DNA from: Bacteroidales bacterium
GTDB lineage: Bacteria; Bacteroidota; Bacteroidia; Bacteroidales; UBA1556
Direction: 5' to 3'
Length of the DNA: 14,324 bases
NCBI GenBank assembly: GCA_029939445.1
Contig: JAOZSY010000044.1
Coordinates: 1 to 14,324, forward strand
The position numbers and the translations under genes are program-made. Below are positions 7,914-14,324 of this stretch, piece after piece. Positions within the stretch are counted from its first letter, which is position 1, and every line of letters starts with the position of its first letter. The notes under the pieces are model-generated. The model had not been told where the DNA came from. It was given only the letters and a program-made list of their open reading frames with translations, and ran no database searches.

Positions 7914-8816
7914 CTATAGCTTTTCTGCAATTCGTAATTTAGCACTTCTCGATCTTGGGTTTTCTTTTAATTCCTGCTCATCGGCAGTAATTGGCTTTCG
8001 ACTAATATGCTTGAATGGCACCTCTGCTTTTCCGAAAAAGTCTTTTTTAATCTTACCTTGAAAATTTCCTGATTTTATAAAGTTTTTTACTAACCTGTCT
8101 TCCAGTGAATGATATGACATAACAACAAGTCTTCCTCCTGGTCGCAGTACATCTAATGCTTGCTCTAGCATGCTTTTTAATGCTTCAAGCTCTTGATTTA
8201 ATTCAATTCGTACTGCCTGAAATACTTGTGCAAAATATCTGTTTTCTTTGCCTCGTGGGGCACATGATGCTAATGCTAGTTTTAAATCATTTGTAGTTTC
8301 TAAGGGTTTGTTGGTTCGATATTCGATAATTGCATTTGCTGATTTAAAAGCATTACGCAATTCGCCATAGTTTCTTAAAATATCTATTAACGATTGTAGT
8401 TCAATATTGTTAAGTAAATCCGCTGCAGTTTGTCCTTTGCTTTTATCCATTCGCATATCCAATGGACCATCAAAACGAGTTGAAAAACCACGCTCTCCTT
8501 TATCAAACTGATGCGACGAAACACCTAAATCTGCTAGGATAGAATCTACAGGAGTAGCTTTATATAGCCTTAAATAATTCTTTAGATATTTGAAATTTTG
8601 ACCAATAAGAACTATTCTTGAATCTGCAATTTTATTCTCGCGAGCCTCTGCATCTTGGTCAAATGCATATAGCTTGCTGTCCTTACTCATATTATTAAGA
8701 ATATGCGCAGAATGCCCACCACCACCATAAGTGACATCAACAAATACCTTCCCTTGGGAAAGACTCATGGCCTCAATACATTTCTCCAACATTACTGGAG
8801 TGTGATAATTTGACAT
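7914..8816 (-). CDS. rsmH: RsmH (MraW), 16S rRNA cytosine-1402 N4-methyltransferase
   Basis: RsmH uses S-adenosylmethionine to methylate N4 of C1402 in the 16S rRNA P-site region. At 300 residues it has normal length. The SAM-binding loop DVTYGGGGHS is at 27-36, FDQD follows near 53-56, and the family segments DLGVSSHQFDKGERGFS, DGPLDMRMD and VMSYHSLEDR are all recognisable. The C-terminus ends in the typical NPRSRSAKLRIAEK. Its place between mraZ and ftsL is the standard one, 16 nt after mraZ, although its role is in translation rather than wall synthesis. It looks complete, and the start HTPVMLE (residues 5-11) matches the family N-terminus. Confidence 0.97.
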   Translation of the reverse strand: MSNYHTPVMLEKCIEAMSLSQGKVFVDVTYGGGGHSAHILNNMSKDSKLYAFDQDAEARENKIADSRIVLIGQNFKYLKNYLRLYKATPVDSILADLGVSSHQFDKGERGFSTRFDGPLDMRMDKSKGQTAADLLNNIELQSLIDILRNYGELRNAFKSANAIIEYRTNKPLETTNDLKLALASCAPRGKENRYFAQVFQAVRIELNQELEALKSMLEQALDVLRPGGRLVVMSYHSLEDRLVKNFIKSGNFQGKIKKDFFGKAEVPFKHISRKPITADEQELKENPRSRSAKLRIAEKL

Positions 8817-8832
8817 ATTTTATTATTGCAGA

Positions 8833-9303
8833 TTAGCTCTCTATCTCGTCAAGATTGATGTTTCCCATCACTTCTTCGGCTAATTGAGCAAAATCTACAT
8901 CAGGATTATTAACCGTATTTTCATACGCTTCTTTTTCCCAAATTTCAATTCTATTCACCGAGGATGATAGTACAACCTCCTTCTTGATACCTGAAAAATT
9001 TATCAGGTCTTTTGAAATCTGAAGGCGACCAGAGGCATCCATATCGAGCATTTTGACGCCCGCCATGAACATTCTGATGAAATCGTTGTTCTTTTTAACG
9101 AATCTGTTTAGCTTATTTACACCCGTAATTTCACGATTCCACTCGCTTTTTGGGTATAACTCTAAACACTTATGAAAAACAGACCGCTTCAATACAAATC
9201 CTTCACCTACAATACTTTGTAGCTGCTTCTTTAGCCCCGATGGTAGTGCTAGTCTACCCTTGGAGTCTAATTTGCATTCGTATGAACCGATAATATTTAC
9301 CAT
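8833..9303 (-). CDS. mraZ: MraZ, dcw operon transcriptional regulator
   Basis: MraZ is an AbrB-like swapped-hairpin DNA-binding protein that forms ring oligomers and in studied bacteria controls its own dcw operon. The 156-residue protein contains the two expected repeats, each with the DxxGR signature: LDSKGRLALP (12-21) in the first half and MDASGRLQISKDL (88-100) in the second. The N-terminus VNIIGSYECKLD matches the family's G.y...lD start. It is the first gene of the operon, with rsmH 16 nt downstream. Three repeats matching the known MraZ recognition sequence lie 38-63 nt upstream of the ATG, so autoregulation is likely here. Confidence 0.95.
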   Translation of the reverse strand: MVNIIGSYECKLDSKGRLALPSGLKKQLQSIVGEGFVLKRSVFHKCLELYPKSEWNREITGVNKLNRFVKKNNDFIRMFMAGVKMLDMDASGRLQISKDLINFSGIKKEVVLSSSVNRIEIWEKEAYENTVNNPDVDFAQLAEEVMGNINLDEIES

Positions 9304-9677
9304 ATACCTTAATTTCAGAGTGCTAATTTACTGCAAATTTTCCCACTAAATCCCACTAAATCCCACATTGTTGAAAACTTGTATACTATTGTTAATAGAA
9401 AAGGTTACATTAATTTTTAATATATTGAAAAATAGGTAATTATGAAAAGACAGTAAAAGTGGGGTGTTTTTAATAATTTTAAAGAAAAATATAGCTTCTG
9501 AGGTCTTTTTTTAGTCTCTTTTTTTGGAGGAATGAAGTGAGAATAACTGCTTATTTTGATGACAAAGTAATACTCCAATTTTGTTTTTTGTAGCATAACT
9601 TATATTATTTTAGCAACCAAAGGCTTATGATTTCTTATCTATTTTTATTATAAGCTTGCAGATTTAGATTATCAAAC
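9304..9677. other. Divergent intergenic region between mraZ and the secreted-protein cassette
   Basis: This 374-nt, very AT-rich stretch must hold the promoters of both the dcw operon and the plus-strand cassette. Apart from the MraZ boxes next to mraZ I see no gene, tRNA or long inverted repeat. It contains several T-runs around 9500-9530 and 9580-9590. I could not find a convincing Bacteroidota promoter (TTG near -33 with TAnnTTTG near -7) on either strand; the nearest partial match for the plus strand is TATTTTAG near 9606-9613, which I do not annotate. Confidence 0.6.
9341..9366 (-). promoter_or_regulatory. MraZ operator: three GTGGGA boxes at 10-bp spacing
   Basis: On the minus strand GTGGGA occurs three times, at 9361-9366, 9351-9356 and 9341-9346. 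Each pair is separated by TTTA, giving an exact 10-bp period. MraZ in E. coli recognises TGGGN repeats separated by 5 nt, which is the same 10-bp period and box number. The array lies between 38 and 63 nt upstream of the mraZ ATG and points in the direction of the operon. One turn of DNA per box suits contact by adjacent subunits of a MraZ ring. I infer autoregulation of mraZ and the downstream dcw genes. Confidence 0.85.
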
Positions 9678-10367
9678 ATGAAATTATTATTCTTACGTAT
9701 TTTTGTAATTGCTTATAGCTTTTTTAGCTTGGGATTAAGTGCCTTTGCACAAGGAGATAAGAGTGCAGATTTGGGCTTGGATAATAGACTTTATAACGGA
9801 AGATATTACACCTATTTCCCATCTAGTAGTGTTGGTGGAAACCAGTTTTTGAAAAATAAAGAATATCCCAAAGGAAATGTGTGGAAGATGGGTGTAGAAT
9901 TCGATAATGTATTGCTTAACTACGATGTATATAACCAAAATATAGTTTTGAAATTTAATGATACAGAAGGTGCTGAAAAATTAATCGCCATATCAATGGC
10001 TAATCTTGATTCTTTCTTATTGGATAAAAAGTTATTTGTTATTAATAGAACTATTACTGATGACTATTATATCTTTAATAAAGTTGAATATAAGCAATGT
10101 AGATTTCTTATTCATTATTCTAAAGAATTGGTGCTTAAAACTAAGCTTAATGATATTCAGTATGAGTTTACTAAACGTATAAGTACTATGCATTATTCTG
10201 ATGGTAAGAAGTATTATTTAGTTAATAATAACCGTGGTTTATTAAGAGTTATTAATCAGGATAAGAAAAAAGAAGTTAAAGCATTTTTGAAATCAAAAAA
10301 ATATAAACTTCAGAAAATGTCGGAACCTGAATTATTAGAATTGCTGATATTTATAAATAAATGGTAG
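9678..10367 (+). CDS. Secreted protein of unknown function, first gene of the TonB-receptor cassette
   Basis: This 229-residue protein has a clear N-terminal signal peptide (about 1-25, ending SAFAQ), so it is exported to the periplasm or outer envelope. I do not recognise a named domain. Visible features are NGRYYTYF (40-47), a beta-rich middle with GNVWKMGVEFDNVLLNYDVY (66-85), and a basic Lys-rich C-terminal part ending in KMSEPELLELLIFINK. From memory, this layout of a secreted protein with a G.V.y.gv.y..v.L.YD motif and a Lys-rich, helix-forming C-terminus is common beside STN-type TonB-dependent receptors in Bacteroidota, but no function is known to me. Its stop overlaps the next gene's first possible ATG by 7 nt, indicating co-translation with the receptor. 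A role in receptor assembly or as an accessory envelope protein is inference only. Confidence 0.8.
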   Translation: MKLLFLRIFVIAYSFFSLGLSAFAQGDKSADLGLDNRLYNGRYYTYFPSSSVGGNQFLKNKEYPKGNVWKMGVEFDNVLLNYDVYNQNIVLKFNDTEGAEKLIAISMANLDSFLLDKKLFVINRTITDDYYIFNKVEYKQCRFLIHYSKELVLKTKLNDIQYEFTKRISTMHYSDGKKYYLVNNNRGLLRVINQDKKKEVKAFLKSKKYKLQKMSEPELLELLIFINKW

Positions 10368-13129
10368 AAATGAGAACTAGAGCTTTATTATTTCTGTTGT
10401 TATCATTTGGTTTTAGCGTATCGCTAATTGCTCAAAAGAATAATATAAACATAAATTGTACAGACTTAAGTTTTCAGAAATTTTGCGATAAGATCACCTC
10501 CGAAAGTGGAACTAAGATTTATTATAGCGACAATAGTCTAAAATCGAAGAGCATTACATTAAAGGTTAGTAACGCTACAGCTCTGCAAGCTGTAAAAATG
10601 GCGGTAGATACATTATACTATCAGGTAATTATTTGGAATAATTCCATTGTTATTACCAAGGATTATGTAGTGCCATTATCGGTTGTGCAATATAAATATG
10701 AGCAGCCGGTTGAGGAAATTGATACTTCAAAGAAGGACGAAATTCGCTATTATAGAACAGCAAAAGCAGCAGTGCTAAAGAAAATAATTATTGGTAGAAG
10801 ATCTAATTATAAGCAAAACACAAAGGTAAAAATTATTGCAAGAATTACTAGCTTGGAAAATGGAAATGTAATTCCAGGATCTACAATTTATATTAAAAGT
10901 TTGCAAAAGGGAGCAGTAGCGGATAAGCAAGGTATTGCAGAAATGGAATTAGTAACTGGGAAATATATTATAGTAATAAAATCGATGGGAATGAAAACCC
11001 AAGAATATCGTTTGCTAGTTTATGAGCAAGGGCATTTTGATATTATTTTGAGTACCAAAAGTGTTGAGTTATCTAGCATTAATATATATGGTGATAGGCA
11101 AATGAGCCTTATGAAACGTGACCCTGGTATTGAAAAGGTTTCTGGTAAAACACTAAAAAAACTTCCTGTAATGGTTGGTGAGCCTGATGTAATAAAAGCT
11201 TCGGCAATGTTGCCTGGTATAGTAAGCGTTGGTGAAGGAACTTCTGGTATAAATGTGAGGGGTGGTGGTTCTGATCAAAATGCCTTTTATCTTAATAAGA
11301 TACCTGTTTTTAACACATCGCATATGCTTGGTTTTTTTCCTGCCTTTAATGCCGATTTAATTCGAGATTTTACAATTTATAAAGGATATATTCCTTCTGA
11401 ATTTGGAGGAAAACTTTCCTCTGTTTTTGATATTGAAACTCGTAAGGGAAATAGAAAAGAATTCTCATTACATGGAGGTGTTAGCCCTATGGCTGCTAAT
11501 TTGGTTTCTTCAATTCCTATTATTGACGATAAATTATCATTGCTTGTTAGTGCTAGAAAATCATACTCCAACTGGATTCTAAAAAAAGTTAATGATAAAG
11601 ACATTAGTAATAGTGAGGTAGATTTTTCCGATTTCTCTTTGGGAGTGTATTACGATTTACCAAAAACGCAAGTTTCATTATTTGCTTATCATAGTGGTGA
11701 TAGGTTTGCTTTTTCGCATCTTAATGAGTATGAGTACTCTACCAGCGGTGTGTCTTTGCAGATAAACCAGTCTTATGGTAAAAGATTGAGAGCAAATTAT
11801 GCTCTAGTAGGTTCTATGTATAAGTTTGGCTCATGGGATAATATTGAGCCTTCGCGTTCGTATGAGCATGATTATAGTATAGCGCAAAATGAGTTTAAAG
11901 CTGATTTTACTTATATTATAAATAATAATAATAAAATAAAATTTGGTATTAACTCAATATTCTACGGATTGGATAGAGGCAAAGTTATGCCCCTTTATTC
12001 TTCTAAGTTGAGCCCTGTTGATATGGGTAGTGAAAAAGGAATTGAGAATGCAATTTATATTACTGATGTATGGAATCCTACCGAATGGTTGGAATTAAAT
12101 GCGGGTTTTAGATATACTTTATATAATGCTATGGGGCCTAAGGATATATATGAATATAAAGATGATAAATTAATAGATGAATACTATGTAATAGATACTT
12201 TACATTATGGAAATAATGAAGTTATCTCTACGAGTCATTTCCCTGAGTTTAGGTTTGCAGCAAATATTGTAGCTTCGAAAAGATCAAATGTAAAATTATC
12301 ATTTACCCAAATGCACCAGAGTTTATTTATGCTTAATCCTACAGCTACTGTAGCTCCTACTAGTCAATGGAAGCTTGCCGATTACCATCTCAAACCCTCA
12401 AGAAGCAATCAGTTTTCGCTAGGTTATTTTAGAGACATTGTAAAATATGGAATGGAAGCCTCATTGGAGGGTTATTATAAACATACTACTGATTTTACTG
12501 AATTTAGAGATGGGGCAGATTTTCTTGCTAATGATAAAGTAGAGCTAAGTGTTTTGCAGGGGACACAGAAATCTTATGGTTTAGAATTTATGCTTCGTCG
12601 CCGTGGCGAATATCGTTTTACGGGGTGGTTGGCTTATACTTATTCAAGATCAATGGTTGAAGTAAAAGGGGAGGAGCATTGGCAAAATATAAATAATGGG
12701 AAAGCTTATCCTTCGGCATACGATATTCCTCACTCAGTGAATTTATTTCTTAATATTAAACTGAGTAAAAGGGTAAATTTTTCCACAACGATGAATTATC
12801 AGACTGGAAGGCCAATAACATTTCCTATTTCAATATACTATATTAATGGGATTCCTTTTGTTGATTATTCTGATAGAAACGCATATAGGATTCCATATTA
12901 TTTCCGAATGGATGCATCACTAACCATTGAAGGAAATCTTAGAAGAGATAAATTTATCCACAGCTCCCTTGTGCTGAGTATATATAATCTTACGGGAAGA
13001 GATAATCCTTATTCGGTGTATTTTACAACATCAAGTAAAGGTGTTAAAACAAATCAATACTCAGTTATTGCAATTCCAGTATTTACGGCTACATGGATTT
13101 TTAAGCTTGGTAATTTTGATGCCAATTAA
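10361..13129 (+). CDS. TonB-dependent outer-membrane receptor with N-terminal STN domain
   Basis: The 922-residue protein is an outer-membrane transporter or receptor energised by TonB-ExbBD. In order it has a signal peptide (about 1-25, ending SLIAQ) and an STN domain (about 29-101, LSFQKFCDKITSESGTKIYY to SIVITKD). A linker leads to a carboxypeptidase-regulatory-like beta domain (about 155-232), then a plug (about 255-362) and a beta barrel (about 365-922). The plug contains INVRGGGSDQNAFYLNKIPV (297-316), H321-MLGFF and YIPSEFGGKLSSVFDI, all typical of Bacteroidota receptors of this class. The first ATG (10361) overlaps the previous gene by 7 nt. ATG at 10370 gives a cleaner signal peptide (MRTRALLFLLL) and is an equally good start. 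Substrate is not evident. STN domains in FecA/FpvA-type receptors relay signals to anti-sigma factors, but none is encoded nearby. The DUF4249 gene starts 2 nt downstream. Confidence 0.93.
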   Translation: MVEMRTRALLFLLLSFGFSVSLIAQKNNININCTDLSFQKFCDKITSESGTKIYYSDNSLKSKSITLKVSNATALQAVKMAVDTLYYQVIIWNNSIVITKDYVVPLSVVQYKYEQPVEEIDTSKKDEIRYYRTAKAAVLKKIIIGRRSNYKQNTKVKIIARITSLENGNVIPGSTIYIKSLQKGAVADKQGIAEMELVTGKYIIVIKSMGMKTQEYRLLVYEQGHFDIILSTKSVELSSINIYGDRQMSLMKRDPGIEKVSGKTLKKLPVMVGEPDVIKASAMLPGIVSVGEGTSGINVRGGGSDQNAFYLNKIPVFNTSHMLGFFPAFNADLIRDFTIYKGYIPSEFGGKLSSVFDIETRKGNRKEFSLHGGVSPMAANLVSSIPIIDDKLSLLVSARKSYSNWILKKVNDKDISNSEVDFSDFSLGVYYDLPKTQVSLFAYHSGDRFAFSHLNEYEYSTSGVSLQINQSYGKRLRANYALVGSMYKFGSWDNIEPSRSYEHDYSIAQNEFKADFTYIINNNNKIKFGINSIFYGLDRGKVMPLYSSKLSPVDMGSEKGIENAIYITDVWNPTEWLELNAGFRYTLYNAMGPKDIYEYKDDKLIDEYYVIDTLHYGNNEVISTSHFPEFRFAANIVASKRSNVKLSFTQMHQSLFMLNPTATVAPTSQWKLADYHLKPSRSNQFSLGYFRDIVKYGMEASLEGYYKHTTDFTEFRDGADFLANDKVELSVLQGTQKSYGLEFMLRRRGEYRFTGWLAYTYSRSMVEVKGEEHWQNINNGKAYPSAYDIPHSVNLFLNIKLSKRVNFSTTMNYQTGRPITFPISIYYINGIPFVDYSDRNAYRIPYYFRMDASLTIEGNLRRDKFIHSSLVLSIYNLTGRDNPYSVYFTTSSKGVKTNQYSVIAIPVFTATWIFKLGNFDAN

Positions 13130-13131
13130 TT

Positions 13132-14298
13132 ATGATATTTATGAATAAGAACAATAATAAATTCGGGAGTAAATATAGGCTGTTATTGATAGCATTAGTA
13201 AGTATGTTGGCATATTCTTGTGTAAAAGAAATTGAGCCAGACATAGAGATTTATGATACGGAAAAATATGTAGTATCCGGAATATTTGCTGATGAGGTAG
13301 GTCCTCAGGAAGTAGTTGTTTCATTATCTTCGGGTATTAGTAGCCCCAAGAGAATTTTTGTTGAACACTGCAATGTAAAAGTTATACGTAGCGATAATTC
13401 AGAGTTAGTATATTTTGAACAAGGACCTGGGGTATATGTTGCAAATGTGGATATTGCATTTATTGATAAAAGCCAAAGTTATAAAGTGCAAGTAAAAACT
13501 CCTCAAGGAGCTATTATTGAGTCCAGTTTTGAAGGGTTTTCCTCTTGTGCTGAGGTTGGGGATGTGTATTGGAGAACACAAGGTGACGAAGGCTCTAGTA
13601 TAATAGGCTACCAGTTTTATACCGATATGCATGCTTCAGAGAGTGATAGCAAGTATTATTTATATAAAATAATAGAGACATTTGAGCATCACTCTCCATA
13701 TCCATTGGAGTATTGGTGGAATGGGCATATGAATAGGGTAGAGCCTCCTGATTTCTCTAAGATGTATTGCTGGATTACAAGAGATATCTATGATATATTT
13801 CCACTTTCGACAAAGGATTTTTCTGAGAATATCTATAATGAGTATCAGCTAAATTATACAAATAATATATCCCAAAGGCTACAACACTTATACAGTTTAT
13901 TAATAAAACAGTATTCAATAAGTGAGCTTGCATATGATTATTGGGCACAAATGCGTCTAAATTTACACCAAAGTGGTGGTATGTATAATACTCAGCCAGT
14001 ACAGGTAAAAGGAAATCTAACATATACCACTATTAGTGATAAGGAAGTTTTGGGCTATTTTGGAGTTTCTGAAGTAAAGGAAAAAAGAATTTTTGTACCT
14101 CCTTCTCCATTTACAATAATTGATAACTCATGTAATATACGAATACTAAGGTTTGGTTATCGTGAAATTAATTGGAGAGAATATCCTGCATATATTTATT
14201 CGGAATTGGGAATTCCCCAAGCTAAAGTTATGGATAAACCTTGTGTTGATTGTACGAAAATGGGTGGTGTTATTCAGAAACCAGTATTTTGGCCTTAA
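13132..14298 (+). CDS. DUF4249-type outer-membrane lipoprotein
   Basis: This 388-residue protein has a lipoprotein signal: basic N-terminus, hydrophobic stretch LLLIALVSMLA and lipobox-like LAYSC with the acylated Cys at residue 30. The mature part begins with VKEIEPDIE and then EKYVVSGIFADE, which resembles the Ig-like first domain of the DUF4249 family. The C-terminus has the family's Cys pair CVDC (371-374) and ends GGVIQKPVFWP, a pattern I recognise from DUF4249 proteins (C.DC...GG...KP.FW). These lipoproteins regularly follow STN/plug TonB receptors in Bacteroidota and are presumed surface or periplasmic partners, but the biochemical role is unknown. The first ATG (13132) is 2 nt after the receptor stop; ATG at 13141 is an alternative. 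The gene is complete, with 26 nt of the window left after it and no clear terminator. Confidence 0.88.
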   Translation: MIFMNKNNNKFGSKYRLLLIALVSMLAYSCVKEIEPDIEIYDTEKYVVSGIFADEVGPQEVVVSLSSGISSPKRIFVEHCNVKVIRSDNSELVYFEQGPGVYVANVDIAFIDKSQSYKVQVKTPQGAIIESSFEGFSSCAEVGDVYWRTQGDEGSSIIGYQFYTDMHASESDSKYYLYKIIETFEHHSPYPLEYWWNGHMNRVEPPDFSKMYCWITRDIYDIFPLSTKDFSENIYNEYQLNYTNNISQRLQHLYSLLIKQYSISELAYDYWAQMRLNLHQSGGMYNTQPVQVKGNLTYTTISDKEVLGYFGVSEVKEKRIFVPPSPFTIIDNSCNIRILRFGYREINWREYPAYIYSELGIPQAKVMDKPCVDCTKMGGVIQKPVFWP

Positions 14299-14324
14299 AA
14301 GCAGATAATAATGATTATTAAACA

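Noticed and set aside
9304..9677. Possible small RNA or extra small gene in the divergent region
   Set aside because: No open frame with credible composition, no stable hairpin and no terminator was visible; only the MraZ boxes stand out.
14305..14317. Small AT-only inverted repeat after the DUF4249 stop codon as a possible terminator
   Set aside because: The stem is only six A/T pairs with a one-base loop and no T-run follows, so it would not form a stable terminator hairpin.
1..14324. CRISPR array, insertion sequence, tRNA or phage element
   Set aside because: No regularly spaced long repeats, transposase or integrase motifs, terminal inverted repeats or tRNA-like cloverleaf sequences were seen anywhere, including beside the murD deletion.

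Overview
The window is AT-rich and looks like Bacteroidota chromosome. Three things point there: the gene order and protein types of the division and cell wall (dcw) cluster, the Bacteroidota-type FtsL and PASTA-bearing FtsI, and an STN-plug-barrel TonB-dependent receptor followed by a DUF4249 lipoprotein. A low-GC member of Bacteroidales or a near relative is plausible, but the sequence does not fix the order.

Region 1 (1-9303, all on the minus strand) is the first part of a dcw operon. Read in transcription order it is mraZ, rsmH, ftsL, ftsI, murE, mraY, a murD remnant, ftsW and murG, with murG cut by the window edge. Genes are separated by at most 32 nt or overlap slightly, so they are very probably one transcript. 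MurE, MraY, MurD and MurG make lipid II in the cytoplasm and at the inner membrane. FtsW (SEDS glycosyltransferase) and FtsI (class B transpeptidase) polymerise and cross-link it at the septum, with FtsL as scaffold. Upstream of mraZ are three GTGGGA boxes with exact 10-bp spacing, matching the TGGGN repeats that MraZ binds to repress its own operon in other bacteria.

The main anomaly is murD. Only the C-terminal part (182 codons, family length about 440-450) lies between mraY and ftsW. The UDP-binding domain and most of the ATP-binding domain are absent, and only 32 nt separate the remnant from mraY. The remaining frame is open. Every other pathway gene here looks intact, so either a working MurD is encoded elsewhere, or the locus is misassembled, or there is something new.

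Region 2 (9304-9677) is a 374-nt divergent intergenic region holding the MraZ operator and no recognisable gene.

Region 3 (9678-14298, plus strand) is a three-gene outer-envelope cassette: a small secreted protein of unknown function, an STN-domain TonB-dependent receptor and a DUF4249 lipoprotein. The genes overlap or sit 2 nt apart, so they are probably co-transcribed and work together in uptake or surface recognition of an unidentified substrate. No FecR-type anti-sigma or ECF sigma factor lies within the window.
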